A DNA stretch of 64,000 bases from Euonymus europaeus (lineage: Eukaryota; Streptophyta; Magnoliopsida; Celastrales; Celastraceae), in contig OY756962.1 of assembly GCA_963580455.1 (NCBI GenBank), positions 25,991,001 to 26,055,000 of the forward strand, written 5' to 3'. Under the pieces are notes generated by a model. It ran no database searches and was not told where the DNA came from. It saw only the letters and a program-made list of their open reading frames with translations. Every line of letters begins with the position of its first letter. Position 1 is the stretch's first letter. Made by a program: the position numbers and the translations under genes. Below, one piece after another: positions 45,308-57,500 of this stretch.

Positions 45308-46817
45308 TACACCTGCTCAATATCCAGTGATTCAAGGTGGCCACCGAGTCGACAATGTTGAGGGAAGGGTAGGAGCTAGCCAGCTAGGCGATGAAGGGGC
45401 ATTGGTGTTGCCGAAGTAACAGAGGTTCGTGGGAGGACACATAGGAGGAGTGGATCACACCAACACCCCCTACTCCTCTTCGATTTACACTGCAATTTCA
45501 GTCTATTTTCTGCCTTGTTTTGTCTATTTAGTAATTTCTTTGTTTGGTCTTGTGATATGAAAACAACGATAGCTTAACCAAACATCACTATAAGCAAAGA
45601 AACATAAGTTACCTGAAATGTCTTTCAGTTCCTGGTCAGATACCACATAATGCATCCACCAGCAGTTTCTGAATTTATTTTTCGAGACTACTAATGTCTC
45701 AGAAAATACATGGTACGAAATGGAATACAAAGAAACTGGACTTAGCCAAACAGATTTCTTCAGAAAAAAGCATGACAACTTCATTAAAATGTTTTTATAA
45801 AATTGTAAATGTGGTCGTTGATTTCCTCAGGCTGTTCTTGTTGGATGAAGTGGGCTACTCCTTCCATAATTACCACCTCTTGTAAATACGGCACATCCTT
45901 TTTGAAGCCACCACCTTCAATGTAGTCCTTCATGCCTGGCATATAATAGACAAGGTCCAGATCGCCAATAACAAACTTCGTCGGTACTTTGACTTGTGCC
46001 CCGATTCAAGGTCCAGTGTGCTCCCAGCTTCTGCAAACAAGAAAGAGAACAATTTACACGGACTATGAACCAAACTCTGTCACTATATAAAAGAGCAAAG
46101 GATCATAGTACAGTAAACTAATGGATCCAACTTTGACTTTGAAGATTAGGGATGACACTCTCACAGCCCTGCCCCATATTTCGGGGCAAGTACTTTGCTC
46201 CATCCCCACACCGAAGCAACCCACACTGTCTCACGATGCACCCCAAACAAAAACATGTCCAAAAAATACAATCACACAACATTAATTTAAATAAATAAAT
46301 TATAATACAATTATCCAACATCAACTTTTAAATTCCAAAATTACCAAAACAACAAACAAAATAAAATCTTAACTTCTAAATCTCTACTGGAACAATATTA
46401 AAGGATTCAAGTCAATTTCACTTATGATTCCAATATCAAATCAAATATTTAAGTTAACTCTTGATAGAATACCATATTATATATCTCTGTATTATAAAAG
46501 AATTATATATATATATAACATTATTAAGTAGTATTGGAGGGCGGGTTAAGGGGCCCCGCCTCGCATGTGGTCAACTTGCCATGCCTATTGAAGATGAGAC
46601 CATCATCATCGAACTTATGAGATGAACTTAGTGAAGCAGCTATATATGTTTCAATTCAAGTAATACGCAATTGTCGTAAGCTCAATATGTTAAGCAGGGA
46701 GCATACAAATTGAATGCTCGGTAATAGTTCAGTCCTCCAGTGAATCCTCTCTGGCTATATTTGCTAGCAAAAAAATGGATATCTTCCTTCGAGAGCCAAG
46801 GCGTTAAGCTTGAATCG
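45308..46817 (-). pseudogene. Epoxide hydrolase pseudogene E (truncated)
   Basis: Exon 3 (46030-45784) is full length but has a TGA (46006-46008) at the Trp codon of the PWTG motif. Exon 2 survives only from 46707 to about 46817, and exon 1 proper is absent; the exon-1-like fossil at 45308-45435 is a copied relic, not part of this gene. The intron between has the shortened MITE. It arose from copy D by the segmental duplication above. Confidence 0.88.
46147..46587. mobile_element. hAT-like MITE, second copy (duplicated with pseudogene E)
   Basis: It starts TAGGGATGACACTC and ends TTGCCATGCCTA, flanked by perfect 8-bp repeats TTGAAGAT (46139-46146 and 46588-46595). Relative to the copy in D it lacks about 40 bp near the left end and about 80 bp near the right end. 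It was inherited through the duplication, not inserted independently. Confidence 0.85.
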
Positions 46818-48587
46818 ATGGCCATTACCCCACTCACTGATATTCGTGTGCTCTCTCAATTCTCATTACCCCAAACTACAATAACCCCGAATCATCGATA
46901 CATTGATTAGTATATAAAAAACCCACATCAAGAAACGTCATTTATTGATTCTAATTCGATCGAAGTACTCCAATCCCCATCCCACTTCCCTTCTCCTTCA
47001 AGCTCCACTTCCTGTGCTCCTAATGATGGCCCACAACAACAACAATCGCATACCCTTATTAACGGTGACACCATAACCATAGAGACCACAAGAGCAGCCC
47101 AAGAAGGAGGCCAAGACTGATCGGGTGCGACAGGTGAGATAATGAAATCGAAGCGTCGAACAGTAGTGTCGTTGTTCTTGCAGAGAGAAAGAAATCGGTG
47201 AGCTAGGGAAGTGATGGTGCAAGAGTCATCGTAGGTGGCTTCCTGTCGATCTAGGTTAATGTCGAGCGATGGCGCAGATCTGGAGTTGTCTGGCTTGTTA
47301 AAACACGTTTCTTCTCTTCGCTTGCAGACTCAACGCAAGTGACAACCAAACGCTTATGGGCCCGCTTTTTTTTAATTTGCATTTAAACCCAACATGAACG
47401 TGGGCCTCTAACGCTAACGCATGGCCAAACACGCACTTGAAGTACGCAGTGGGCAAATCCCTTGGCCTATGGAGTAAAAGGAAGCGAATGGCTTGTTTGC
47501 AAGAAGGTTTTTTGGAATTGAATTAGAGCAAAGAAGAGAAATTGGAGTTGTTCCAAAAAGCAATTCAAGGGGTTCATCTCTTGGTTAACTAAGAGAGAGG
47601 AAAATAAATATATGATAAGAGAGGTTAAGGAGACACATGTTTTGCCACATATTTTTTAATTTATTTTCCATATTGTGAACGCCGTTTATCCATGCAGACG
47701 AGAAATGACGCTCAATAAACGGTTCAGTAGACATGTTAGCATATTGAGTGTTCCAGATGGTCAAATTCTGGCAGAGTGATGAGTTTGGATCAAACAAAAT
47801 CTTTCTATCATCATGTTGAGACAAAAAAATCTATCGGTGATTAAATTGAGAAATGAAAAATCTGTAGTAAGTGAAAGTTGATTTTATCCTTATTTTTATT
47901 ATATAAAAAATCAAGACATAAATCTCTATCCGTTTTCTCTCTCTCCATTTTAGTCATGATGGGAGTGGCTATAATAATTACAACTTGTAATTTCTTTGAC
48001 TTTAAATCACAACCATCAAAATCAATTAAGATAAATATATAATATAAAATAGCACCCACTGTGATGAAATTTCAGAGCAGGAAAGATAATGTTAGATATA
48101 CTTATCTAGTCTAGTCAATTTGGATAAATTCCACCAATAGCACGTTATCTAAACCAATGCTAATTAAACAGTTCACTGCATTAATTCAGACAAATATGAA
48201 GAGATGATTGATATGATGAGGAACAGAGCATCCTCATTATTATTTATGAACAAAAAACCAGAGCATCCTAAAACGTTAAAAAAATAAAATAATTGTTAAT
48301 AGCATTTTGGTAAAAACAATAAAGGAAAATAAAATCATAAGAGAGTTGATGAGTAATATTAGTCTGTTCATAAAACCGCGGCACCTACCTTTGCTCAAAA
48401 TCGAATATATAGAAGAAGAAAAAACCCCTTAAAAACTCTGCGGTCTGCAAACGTAACGTATGAACATTCATTTTTCCTTCTTAAAAGTCCTTATATCCAT
48501 AAATCAGGCAATATATCCCTTCCTTTGACAGACATTTTGTTCTATTAATAAAAAATATTCTATCATTTTCACACAGATTTTAAGATC
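46818..48587. other. Intergenic with one unidentified coding-like segment
   Basis: On the minus strand, roughly 47330 to 47070, a frame without an ATG stays open for about 85 codons (SAPSLDINLDRQEATYDDSC, then FDFIISPVAPDQSWPPSW) and meets a possible donor (AAGGGTATGC). No domain is recognised and no partner exon was found. It may be an exon of a lost gene. The rest is AT-rich and holds the ATL promoter. Confidence 0.3.
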
Positions 48588-49205
48588 ATGGATTGTTGCA
48601 ACTCAATTTTAGGACCAAAAGGTCATCCTCCCAAAAACCATGTTCTCAACGGTAAAGTGATGCTCTGTTTGGTCATAGTGTTTTTCATCGTCTCCATCCT
48701 CCTATTTTTCTTCCACAATTTCTCCAGCTTCTCCCTCCGTCGCCGCCACCAGCAAAGACAAATTCGACGACATATGGCCCACCACCTTGTCTTTTCCTCC
48801 GACAACAACAACATTGTCGGGGCCGAAGGCTTGGAAAACCAGGGGCTTGAACTGTGTGTGCTTAAATCGCTACCTGTTTTTATTTACAACTCGGAAATGG
48901 GGGACCCACCTCCAGAATGTGCGGTGTGTTTGTCGGAATTCGAAGATGGCGAGAGAGGCCGATTGTTGCCCACGTGTGGACACACATTTCACAATGACTG
49001 CATCGATATGTGGTTCCAATCTCACTCTAATTGCCCAATTTGCAGGTCCCCAGTCCTACTCCATATTCCGAAACCAGCAAAATCGAACATTGAATCGGGC
49101 GGGTCAGGATCCGAACCGGATATGGAAAGTAGAGTGAATGAGACGGGAAGGTCTATTTCTTCATCACAGTCGGCACATTGCCCGAGAGAGCTAGATGATA
49201 TATAG
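48588..49205 (+). CDS. ATL-family RING-H2 E3 ubiquitin ligase
   Basis: A single-exon 205-residue protein, as usual for ATLs. One membrane segment lies near residues 24-43 (VMLCLVIVFFIVSILLFFF), then a basic stretch (LRRRHQQRQIRR), a GLD-like motif (GLELCVLKSLPVFIYN) and the RING-H2 finger (about residues 110-151: ECAVCLSEFEDGERGRLLP, CGHTFHNDCIDMW, CPICR) with the ordered Cys/His zinc ligands. The Trp three residues after the sixth ligand is the E2-binding signature. ATLs ubiquitinate membrane-associated targets in defence and carbon/nitrogen responses; the substrate here is unknown. The tail is Ser/Glu-rich. Position next to eL18 and U1A recalls Arabidopsis At2g47560 (from memory). Confidence 0.93.
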   Translation: MDCCNSILGPKGHPPKNHVLNGKVMLCLVIVFFIVSILLFFFHNFSSFSLRRRHQQRQIRRHMAHHLVFSSDNNNIVGAEGLENQGLELCVLKSLPVFIYNSEMGDPPPECAVCLSEFEDGERGRLLPTCGHTFHNDCIDMWFQSHSNCPICRSPVLLHIPKPAKSNIESGGSGSEPDMESRVNETGRSISSSQSAHCPRELDDI

Positions 49206-50565
49206 CCGTAGAGGTGGAAACGATAGAGCGGAGTTTGAGCTCAACAGGGATTCGGACCCGTCCAATAGTTTTGGACCATCTGAAGAAAGAGGTACCTATA
49301 TTCACACCCCACCCCTATCACATACAATTAAGTGCATGTAGCATCTTAATCAAAGACATTTGTTTGTATTAGAAAAAAATGGGGCAAGTTTAGTGTTAAA
49401 AAATAAATTAATAAATGTGTAATATTTAATATAATGATTTTTAATTTTTTTAGAATAAAAAATTAAACTCATCATAAAATATGCGTGACAATTATGAATT
49501 GTCAATTATAAACTCAAAATATTTTATTTTATAAGAAAGTGAATTTTATTTTTCTTTCTAACAAAAAAAATAAACATTTTTGGTAATAAAAAACAGAAAC
49601 TTAAAACGGAAACACAGAGAACATACAATGAATCAAACGAAATCTCAGAATTTGTCAGTTTAAATTGGAATGTTTGTAAAACTACAATACAAGTGAAATT
49701 CATATCATCCACACAAACACAATGACTGAGTACGTAATTATTTTATCATTTTATAATTATTTTGAAATGAATATTAGAAACAACAGTGTGTTGACGTCTT
49801 ATTGTGCGACTTGAACATTGATTTCAATTTATTTAATATATTTCTGTCAGCAAGAAAAATTAAAATTCACTTTAATATAAAATTAAATGTTTTGAATTTA
49901 TATGTTTAACAATTCAGAATATTCAAACGTCTATACGCAAAAATTTGTCTTGCATTCAATGCTTTCGAACATAAAAAGATTAAAAAAAGACCGACAAGAG
50001 AGTACCATTAAAAAAGTACTAGTACTCCTCTCCATCAATCATTGTGGAGGTGTGCAAAAAATAGATGTGATCCAATCCAATTATCAAAATTCAGGAAGAG
50101 GTGGAGACTCAGTCATCGGTCAGAACCTGGTTTTGGGACGCGTGGACGTCGTTATTTGATACTTGGCTTCAACGTCTGATTACCTTTTTCTTTTTCTTTT
50201 TATTATGAAAAAAAAAACTCCTCAAGTAGTTAATACTTAAACCCCACATGATATTGGGCTTATTGAAATCTGAATGGGCCAACTTGATGGGCCCATTTAG
50301 AGCATATTCGCTAAAAAAGCCCAATCCAAAAGCCCAGCTTAGCTGGTTTACTGGCTTACAGCTTTGGCCAGTAATTGTATTTGCCTTGAACAGCCAGGAT
50401 AATTGTGTTGTCTGTATGTATAGATATTATTAGCAATGGTGACTGAATGGCTAACGGCATTTTCCTTTGCACCATCGGTCATTTTCATAATCTCTCCAGC
50501 TAATAATCAACCCATACTTCACAATCCCTCTAAACCTCTTCTAGGGGAAAAGGGAAACACAAGAA
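49206..50565. other. Intergenic, AT-rich
   Basis: No gene supported. TGGGCC-type words near 50255-50330 (GATATTGGGCTTAT, GAATGGGCCAAC, GATGGGCCCAT) could be promoter elements for the adjacent inhibitor pseudogene. Confidence 0.45.
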
Positions 50566-50955
50566 ATGAAAATGAAAGCCATTTTCTTTACTGTCTCTAG
50601 TCCTGTGCCACACCCTATTGCTCCAATCAACGACTGCCAAAGACAACATCGACCACCAAATGGCCAAAATTTGTAAACAATTCGATAACTGCACATTTAG
50701 CCTTAAATCGAACCTCGCTGAAAGTCAGTGAGTGGACCACGTGGGAGTCACATTGATCGTGATTAAGCTTGTGTCGGATAATGCTGTGGAGACATCTTCT
50801 CACATTAAGAGCTTGCCCAATAACACAGCTGATATGGATGCTTCCATTGATCAAGACTCAAGAGCCTTTTTGATTGCTCGGATCAATACTTGGACGCGAT
50901 CGAGCAGTTGAGTAACTCCATGTAGGCTTTGGTAGAGAATGCTTTCAGAATGAAC
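50566..50955 (+). pseudogene. Invertase/PME inhibitor pseudogene
   Basis: An ATG starts MKMKAIFFTVS, signal-peptide-like, but the rest is in another frame: TTAKDNIDHQMAKICKQFDN, then CTFSLKSNLAES. This is the N-terminal Cys hairpin of plant invertase/PME inhibitors. After a stop (TGA) comes VTLIVIKLVSDNAVETSSHI, like the following helix, and then ARINTWTRSSS with another stop. At least one frameshift and several stops make it non-functional. It is unlike the intact PMEI at 6065 and closer to the C/VIF-type inhibitor group. Confidence 0.65.
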
Positions 50956-51517
50956 TGAATCGGAGACAAATAAAATATATACATACCTTATCCTCTTATA
51001 ATATTACGTGGATTATGAGTATTTCCAAAAATTGTACTTTTTCACATTTTATGTCTTGACTCTTGACACTCACACTTGTGGATTCAGTTGAACTATATGA
51101 GTTAAGGAAAATGTCCAAACAACGCTTTACACTTGTAGCTTTATAATGTCCACTACACTTGTAGCTTAATTATACGAGACCCTTATGTTCCACTCACCAT
51201 TTGAAGTTCTCATAAACGTCACCAAAATATTGAACTCTGAAACTGACCCTGAAAATGAAATTAAGAAGGGTCGCTTTCTGGTTGCCTTATTTGAAGGTGA
51301 AAGTGCTATATCAATGGATCTCTGTTTTATATAATTACACTGAGATAGAGGAGTTCCATGACTAAGCGCACTTGGTCTTTGACATAGCTACAACATATAA
51401 ATCTACAGGAGTACAATACCACATGCATACGGGTAAGTTTATTTATGTATTAACATATCTGGGTTGTTCTGCAGCCTCCTTGATCAAGAAATACATGGTT
51501 GCTCCAGCTCCGGCGAT

Positions 51518-54500
51518 TCATTGTTTATCATCGATTGCCAAAGGAACAGTTTTGACCTGCAACAAAGCCGTTCTAGCATGAACATAGATAACATTGAATC
51601 TGGGGGAATTTGTGACGAAAATATGAGTTACACTCACCAGATCACGGTGCTTGAGAATGTAAAACATCTCAAGATATCTTTTTGTCTCGAGCCTCTCGAG
51701 CTTAGAAACATACTTCCAGAAACCATATACCCCAGCCAGTGTCATTAGCCTTTCAGAATAAATCTTCCATCTATACCTATGATTCATTTGTTCTAAGTGA
51801 GCTAAAATAACATGTAATAGCCGCTAAGGAAAAAAAAACCCACGGAGAAAACAAACCTTTCATATATCCTCCGAAGCCCTTCATCAGATATTTTCTTCCA
51901 GTGGCCAGGATCCTCCTTGCACTCCTGAAAGAAATCTGCCATCAGTGCAGCAGCCTGATCAGGGTGATATGGATCGATATGAAATCCCGACACACCATGC
52001 TCGATAATCTCTGCAGGACCACCATGGCAAGTGGCAATTGTTGGAAGTCCACAAGTCATTGCTTCCACAACAGTGAGTCCAAAAGCTTCATAAAAAGCTG
52101 GCTGCAATGAGATAAAAAAGAGGTTTAAGTCCATCGATGTGCTTGAAGAATAGTGAACGAAAAAAGTCCAGAAGCACCAAATACCTGCACGAAAGCTCCT
52201 CTAGTATCGGCTATGTAGCGGTAGAGTTCACCATTACGTGCTCGATTTGTTTGGGCTTCTATCCAACGAAATTGTCCTTTTAAGTTGTACTTTTTCATGA
52301 GGTCATGCATCTTTTCAATTTCTTCCCTGTCACTGGGCTTTCTAGCATCAATGTAACCAGCTACCACGACGAGGTTTACCAGTTCCCTTAATTTGGCAGT
52401 CTTACCATACAACTCAACCAGACCTGTTATGTTTTTCACCCTATCCAATCTTGCCATTGAAAAAATTATAGGCTTTGTCCGATCATTCAACATCCCACTG
52501 CATTGACACAAATAAAAGACCGAATCAAACTAATTGTCACACATGTTGTCCTGAAAAGGATTTCCCAACTAAGGTGATGGGTGTTGTGCGAACAAGAGAG
52601 AAGCATGAGCTGGATTTTATGATATTATTAATTCAGCGGGGGTAATGTAAGGAACAGATAGAGCAGAGAAGAGACTAACATGTACTCATCAGTCTGCTCA
52701 GGATCATATAGCATCTTTTCTATTGAACCATGAAAAGCCGTCAGCCTCTTTCGTTTTTCAGAGTAGGAGAAATAGATGGACATGTCTGCCCCAGGAGAGA
52801 CAATATTAAACTTTGGATCAAAAACATCAATGCCGTGTACAACTCGATACTGCCCAGGAAGAGTAAAAGCAGTGTAACTCTCGTACTGACCAACAGTGTT
52901 CTTTCTGAAAGAAAGAAAAAAAGAAGAGCATACCATGAGCTACTATCTCTAAAAATAACAAGTGCAGAACTATGAGTTAGAAAAGCAATTTCGCCTTCTA
53001 CAACTTCCAAATTCATGCTCAAGTATGGATGACACCAGAATAAACTACGGCTACCAGCCGTAGCAATAGGAATGAGTATAACAAACTAATAGTGGCAACT
53101 ATCATAGTATAATGTTGTATTTCCGTTGTTGCTTGATATATAATTTTGAATTTCTGACACATTCAGAAATCCAAATAAGCAGGTTGGCCAAAAACTAGAC
53201 TCGGACGAGCTCTCACACACTTCTTACCTACTCTTTCTAATCATATTTGGTTGAGTACAGATCAGGCGCTCTTTTGTGCCAAGTAGAATGCAGAAACAAA
53301 GGATTGTTGAAATAAAATAAAGAATCCCATCATAGGGATCCATAAAAATATATCTGGCACACTCAAGTGACCTCTTCCCCCAACATCTAGCCTTAAGCTA
53401 ACTTCTGTTCTACGTCTCATTTAATTCACCACTTTCTTAAAACTGGGATCTAGAGTTCTGGGTCGCCAATGCAAATTTGAATCCTCAAACATCATTGTTG
53501 GAGAATTTGCAAGAACTTATCACCCTCAAAAAATTAAGCATGTTATTTGTTATACTCTAAAATGATGAATCCAGAGCATGGGAAATAGATACGAAGATGT
53601 AAAATCATGTTCTCCGACCCAAATTAGAGGCCCCTCTGCTACTGCTTTTGCAAAAAGTAGAGCAATAATTAAACACAGTTGCTACTTTGCCTGCTTTGTA
53701 AAAGATTAAGCCAACAACGTATGCAAGGAATAACAAATAGCTTTTCAGGGCTACATTAGCTAGTAGTCAAGCAACATTTCTGCTATATAACTTCAGGTGC
53801 TGACAATTTAGCTAACTGTCAGAAAGATTTAAAAATATTAGATGTCTTAGAGGTAATAGATAGAGTATTGTCATGAAATGTGATTGCACTGAGACCAAGT
53901 ATAAAAGACAGGCTACCAAACCATATAACAGCAAAAGGAAAAGACTTACGTTCCTGCAATCTCTTGATATGTACTAGTGATGATAAAATCTGCATTATTC
54001 ATGGATATTAGGTCAGCAGTAAATTGGCATGAGAAGTGGCATTTCTCATCGAACTTTTTCCAATATATGTCTGAATCTGGATATTTTGTTTTCTCCAATG
54101 CGTGAGCAATAGTGCACTGCAGATGTCAGATTTTATAAAATAACATTAGCTAATTCATTATCAATGTATAATTAGAACCAAAAATATGACTGAAATACTA
54201 AAAAATAATAAATTCACCTGTGTAACTCCCATTTTATAAGCCAGCAGTGATGCAACAAGGTTCCCATCACTGCAGTTTCCAATAATAAAATCTGGAACTC
54301 CCTGCAACTCTGCAGTAATTTCGCTTGCAACATCCTGATCATGCATTAAGTAGGAAGTTCATAAAGGAAGATACTTAGACGCTTGTAAAATATTAGGTGT
54401 ATAAATAGATTACGAAGATGATAGACGATGGGGTGAAGTGGCAATAGCTTGTGTTTCCCGTGCATAGACTGGTGGCAATGTGATGAGGCAGATGTGGATT

Positions 54501-57500
54501 TTTTAGCATGATAACAACAGTGCAAAATTCCTCCTATACAGACAACCATTTAGAGACGTATCGATGGGATTGGTAGGCCATAATGCTATTTTGGTGAAAT
54601 TTTGGGGCAATCCATTTGGCAAAGCAGCATTTTTTTGGTGGTCACCCATCACTATAAGGTCAATAAACCTCATTAGGTGTAAGTGTAACCACATGGTAAA
54701 TTTAAAATGGCGGTTAAACAATTCATTTTTCTTAACATCAATTCAGATCCAGTTAACTGCCTCTCAAAAGGTAGAAGAATGTATTCAAGCTGACAGAAGT
54801 GGAACAAATAATGTCAATCTCACCCCCCTGACCCACAAAGATAACCCACCAATACCAGCGTACCCGAAGATAACGGCTACTTGAATTTTAGCAAGCCATC
54901 AACTCCATTACCCCAACCTAAACCCCACCCAAAAAAGAGAGTAGATAAATAAGCAGTTTCAAAAACATGTATATGTATGCAAGACTAGTGTGAAGAACAT
55001 TGTTTTATTTGTGATTTGCAAAAGGTAAAAAAATAATCAGGCAGAAGCATCGATTTAGCACTCATTAATGACAATGTCTAAATAAAGTTACATGAAAACG
55101 AGATGTAGATTTAGCTTGTTAGAGCACTGCTAATAAAGTAATAATAATAAACATGACGAAGGCAGGATAAAGAAACAAAAATTAATCACTTATACAAACC
55201 TCCGCAAATGTCTCCAAGTATGGCCATACATCAAACCTAGAGATCCATTTACATAGAATTCCTTTCTCTGACCTAAAAGGAACTCGTAAAATATGAGCGT
55301 GCTCAGTTCCAGCGACTCTTTCTAGCCGCCGGTTGCAGGTAGTCCCTATTGCATCAGGTATTAACCTGGTCACCTTGAAGAATTGGTAGAAAACGTTTAT
55401 TGGAATCACTTGAATGAGCGGTTGAATAAATAGAAAAAACAATATAATCTTCTGGAATAAACTATGAGTGACTTACAATAAGAATTCTAGGCATGAAATC
55501 CAGCCCTTGGTTCTTTATTCTGAGAAGCATCTCCTTTTCCAATGCACGCACTTGGTCAAGTATGTAAACAACCTGCATTAAAAAGAGAAGAGGGAGTCTT
55601 AAAAATATTCCATATGTAGGAATTGATTGGTTTTTCTCCATAAATGATAAAAATTCCAGAAAAAAACATATTCATAGAAGAACACGTGATTAATGTATCA
55701 ATTCACAAATCTACATTTGAAATCAATCAATAAATTAAAGCAATACAAGTCAAAGTAACTAAGAGTCTAAGAGTCATCTAAGGCTTTGGAACAAAGACAA
55801 GCAGCTAAGAAAATTGAAAGGAATACCTGCCCATCAGTGTCAGGCAATCCTAAAACATTGGCTTGACCAAAGTATCCATGAGGAGACAAAATGACGACAT
55901 CAAACACCATTGGAACTCTCCCAAGGAAAGTCTCTAACGAAGAGGGATCTGGAGCCTGAAAGATATCCAATAGGAGACGCATCATCTCCAATACCCGTGC
56001 AGCAGTATCCCCCCAACCTCTCTCAAAACCCAAACCTTGCAACCTGCACACAAGTAACAATGAGTGGCCGAAAAAGTTGGGCATTGAAAAAATAGTTTAC
56101 AGTCGCTCCCAAAAATAACGTTCATGGCACAAGGAAGAGAAAGCATGGACTTAAAACATGTCTAGAAGCTTACGTGTATTCAAATTCTGAGTAAGGTGCA
56201 TCAGAAGGAAGCTTTGAAAGAGAGTCTTCAGCCTTAGCAAGAGTGGACTGAAGTCTTGATATACTATGAACACGATCATTCAACATCAATGCCTATGGAA
56301 AATCCTTTAATCAATCAGCACTATGAAACCTCATTCCCAGGAAAATATTCAATACAATACTGATCTGCCTAGAATTCAAAAACTTACCCAGGTTAATAAT
56401 TGGCAATGAATGGAAACATTCTAATATGATATGATAAATAAATGACTTTCCATTATACAATCAAAGATCACTTAAAACTTACAGGGAGTCATTGAATGGA
56501 AAACTTACATGCCCTTTGTACTTGTGCGCTCGAAGGAAATCAAGCAATGGCTCCAATGAATTCTTGTTATGAAACATAATAGAAGAAAGATGACGGTTGA
56601 GGAACTGAACGCCATTGCCAATGGAAGAAGACCGAGTGGGGCGAGGGAAAGAAGCGTTAAATGGCTCAAAATCAAGTTCAAGCACGAAATGGTCATTATT
56701 CCTAACAAATACAAGGAAACAAAAATATAATAAGCATGAAAAAAAAATCAAAGGTCAAATTTTGGCCGATGTATAAGTGAATGATCATTCTTGGAAGTTA
56801 ATAGAGGATCAGAGGAATTTCTTACTGCTCATCCACAAGTTCTTCTTTGAAGCCTAGATATTCTGAAACACTCAATTGCTCCACACTAAGCTCGAAAACA
56901 TTAACACGAACGTATTCCCAAACACCAGGCCTCGGTCGAACTGCTATAGCCACAAATGGAGGCAAAACTATGGCTTCCTATGCCAATAGAAATATTTGGT
57001 AAAATCCAACTTGTAAGACACAACTAGCTAGAAAAATAGCATAAATAGAAGCAGATAACATGCAAGTATTCATTGCAAACACATAACAACATATTTCAAA
57101 TGATAAGAATGTAACTAACTCTATATGTGATTTAAGTAATAACAAATGCTTCATATTTAATTTTTTCTTCTTGAAGAAAACAATTTCTGCTCACCTTCAT
57201 TGTCAAACAGTTCCAGTGAAATGTTTTCTAAGACGTGTGAAGTAAACTTAGAAATGGCAAATTAGTGCTACAGACGATACTACTTACTAGTCAAGATGAC
57301 AAAAAATTCCATATCACAATAGTTTGCTACTGGCTCAGTGGCTCTACTTATTAATCAAGAAGACAAAAACTTTCCACGTCCGACATTCCATAGTATTTAT
57401 TCCACAGCACTCGTGTTATTCGAAAGGAAGACAATCCCCAAGTTCAGGCTAATGACCCACTTAACCATGCAGGAATCCTCGAGAGTTAGTCACAACTAAT

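Larger units (their letters stand above)
45117..46817. repeat. Segmental duplication of 41626-43454
   Basis: The whole block, including the exon-1 fossil, the ACATAGGAGGAGTGGATCAC stretch, exon 3, the intron 2 MITE and part of exon 2, repeats collinearly with a few percent divergence. The MITE copy has lost about 120 bp. The copy stops abruptly inside exon 2 near 46817 (AAGCTTGAATCG), where unrelated sequence begins. Confidence 0.88.
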
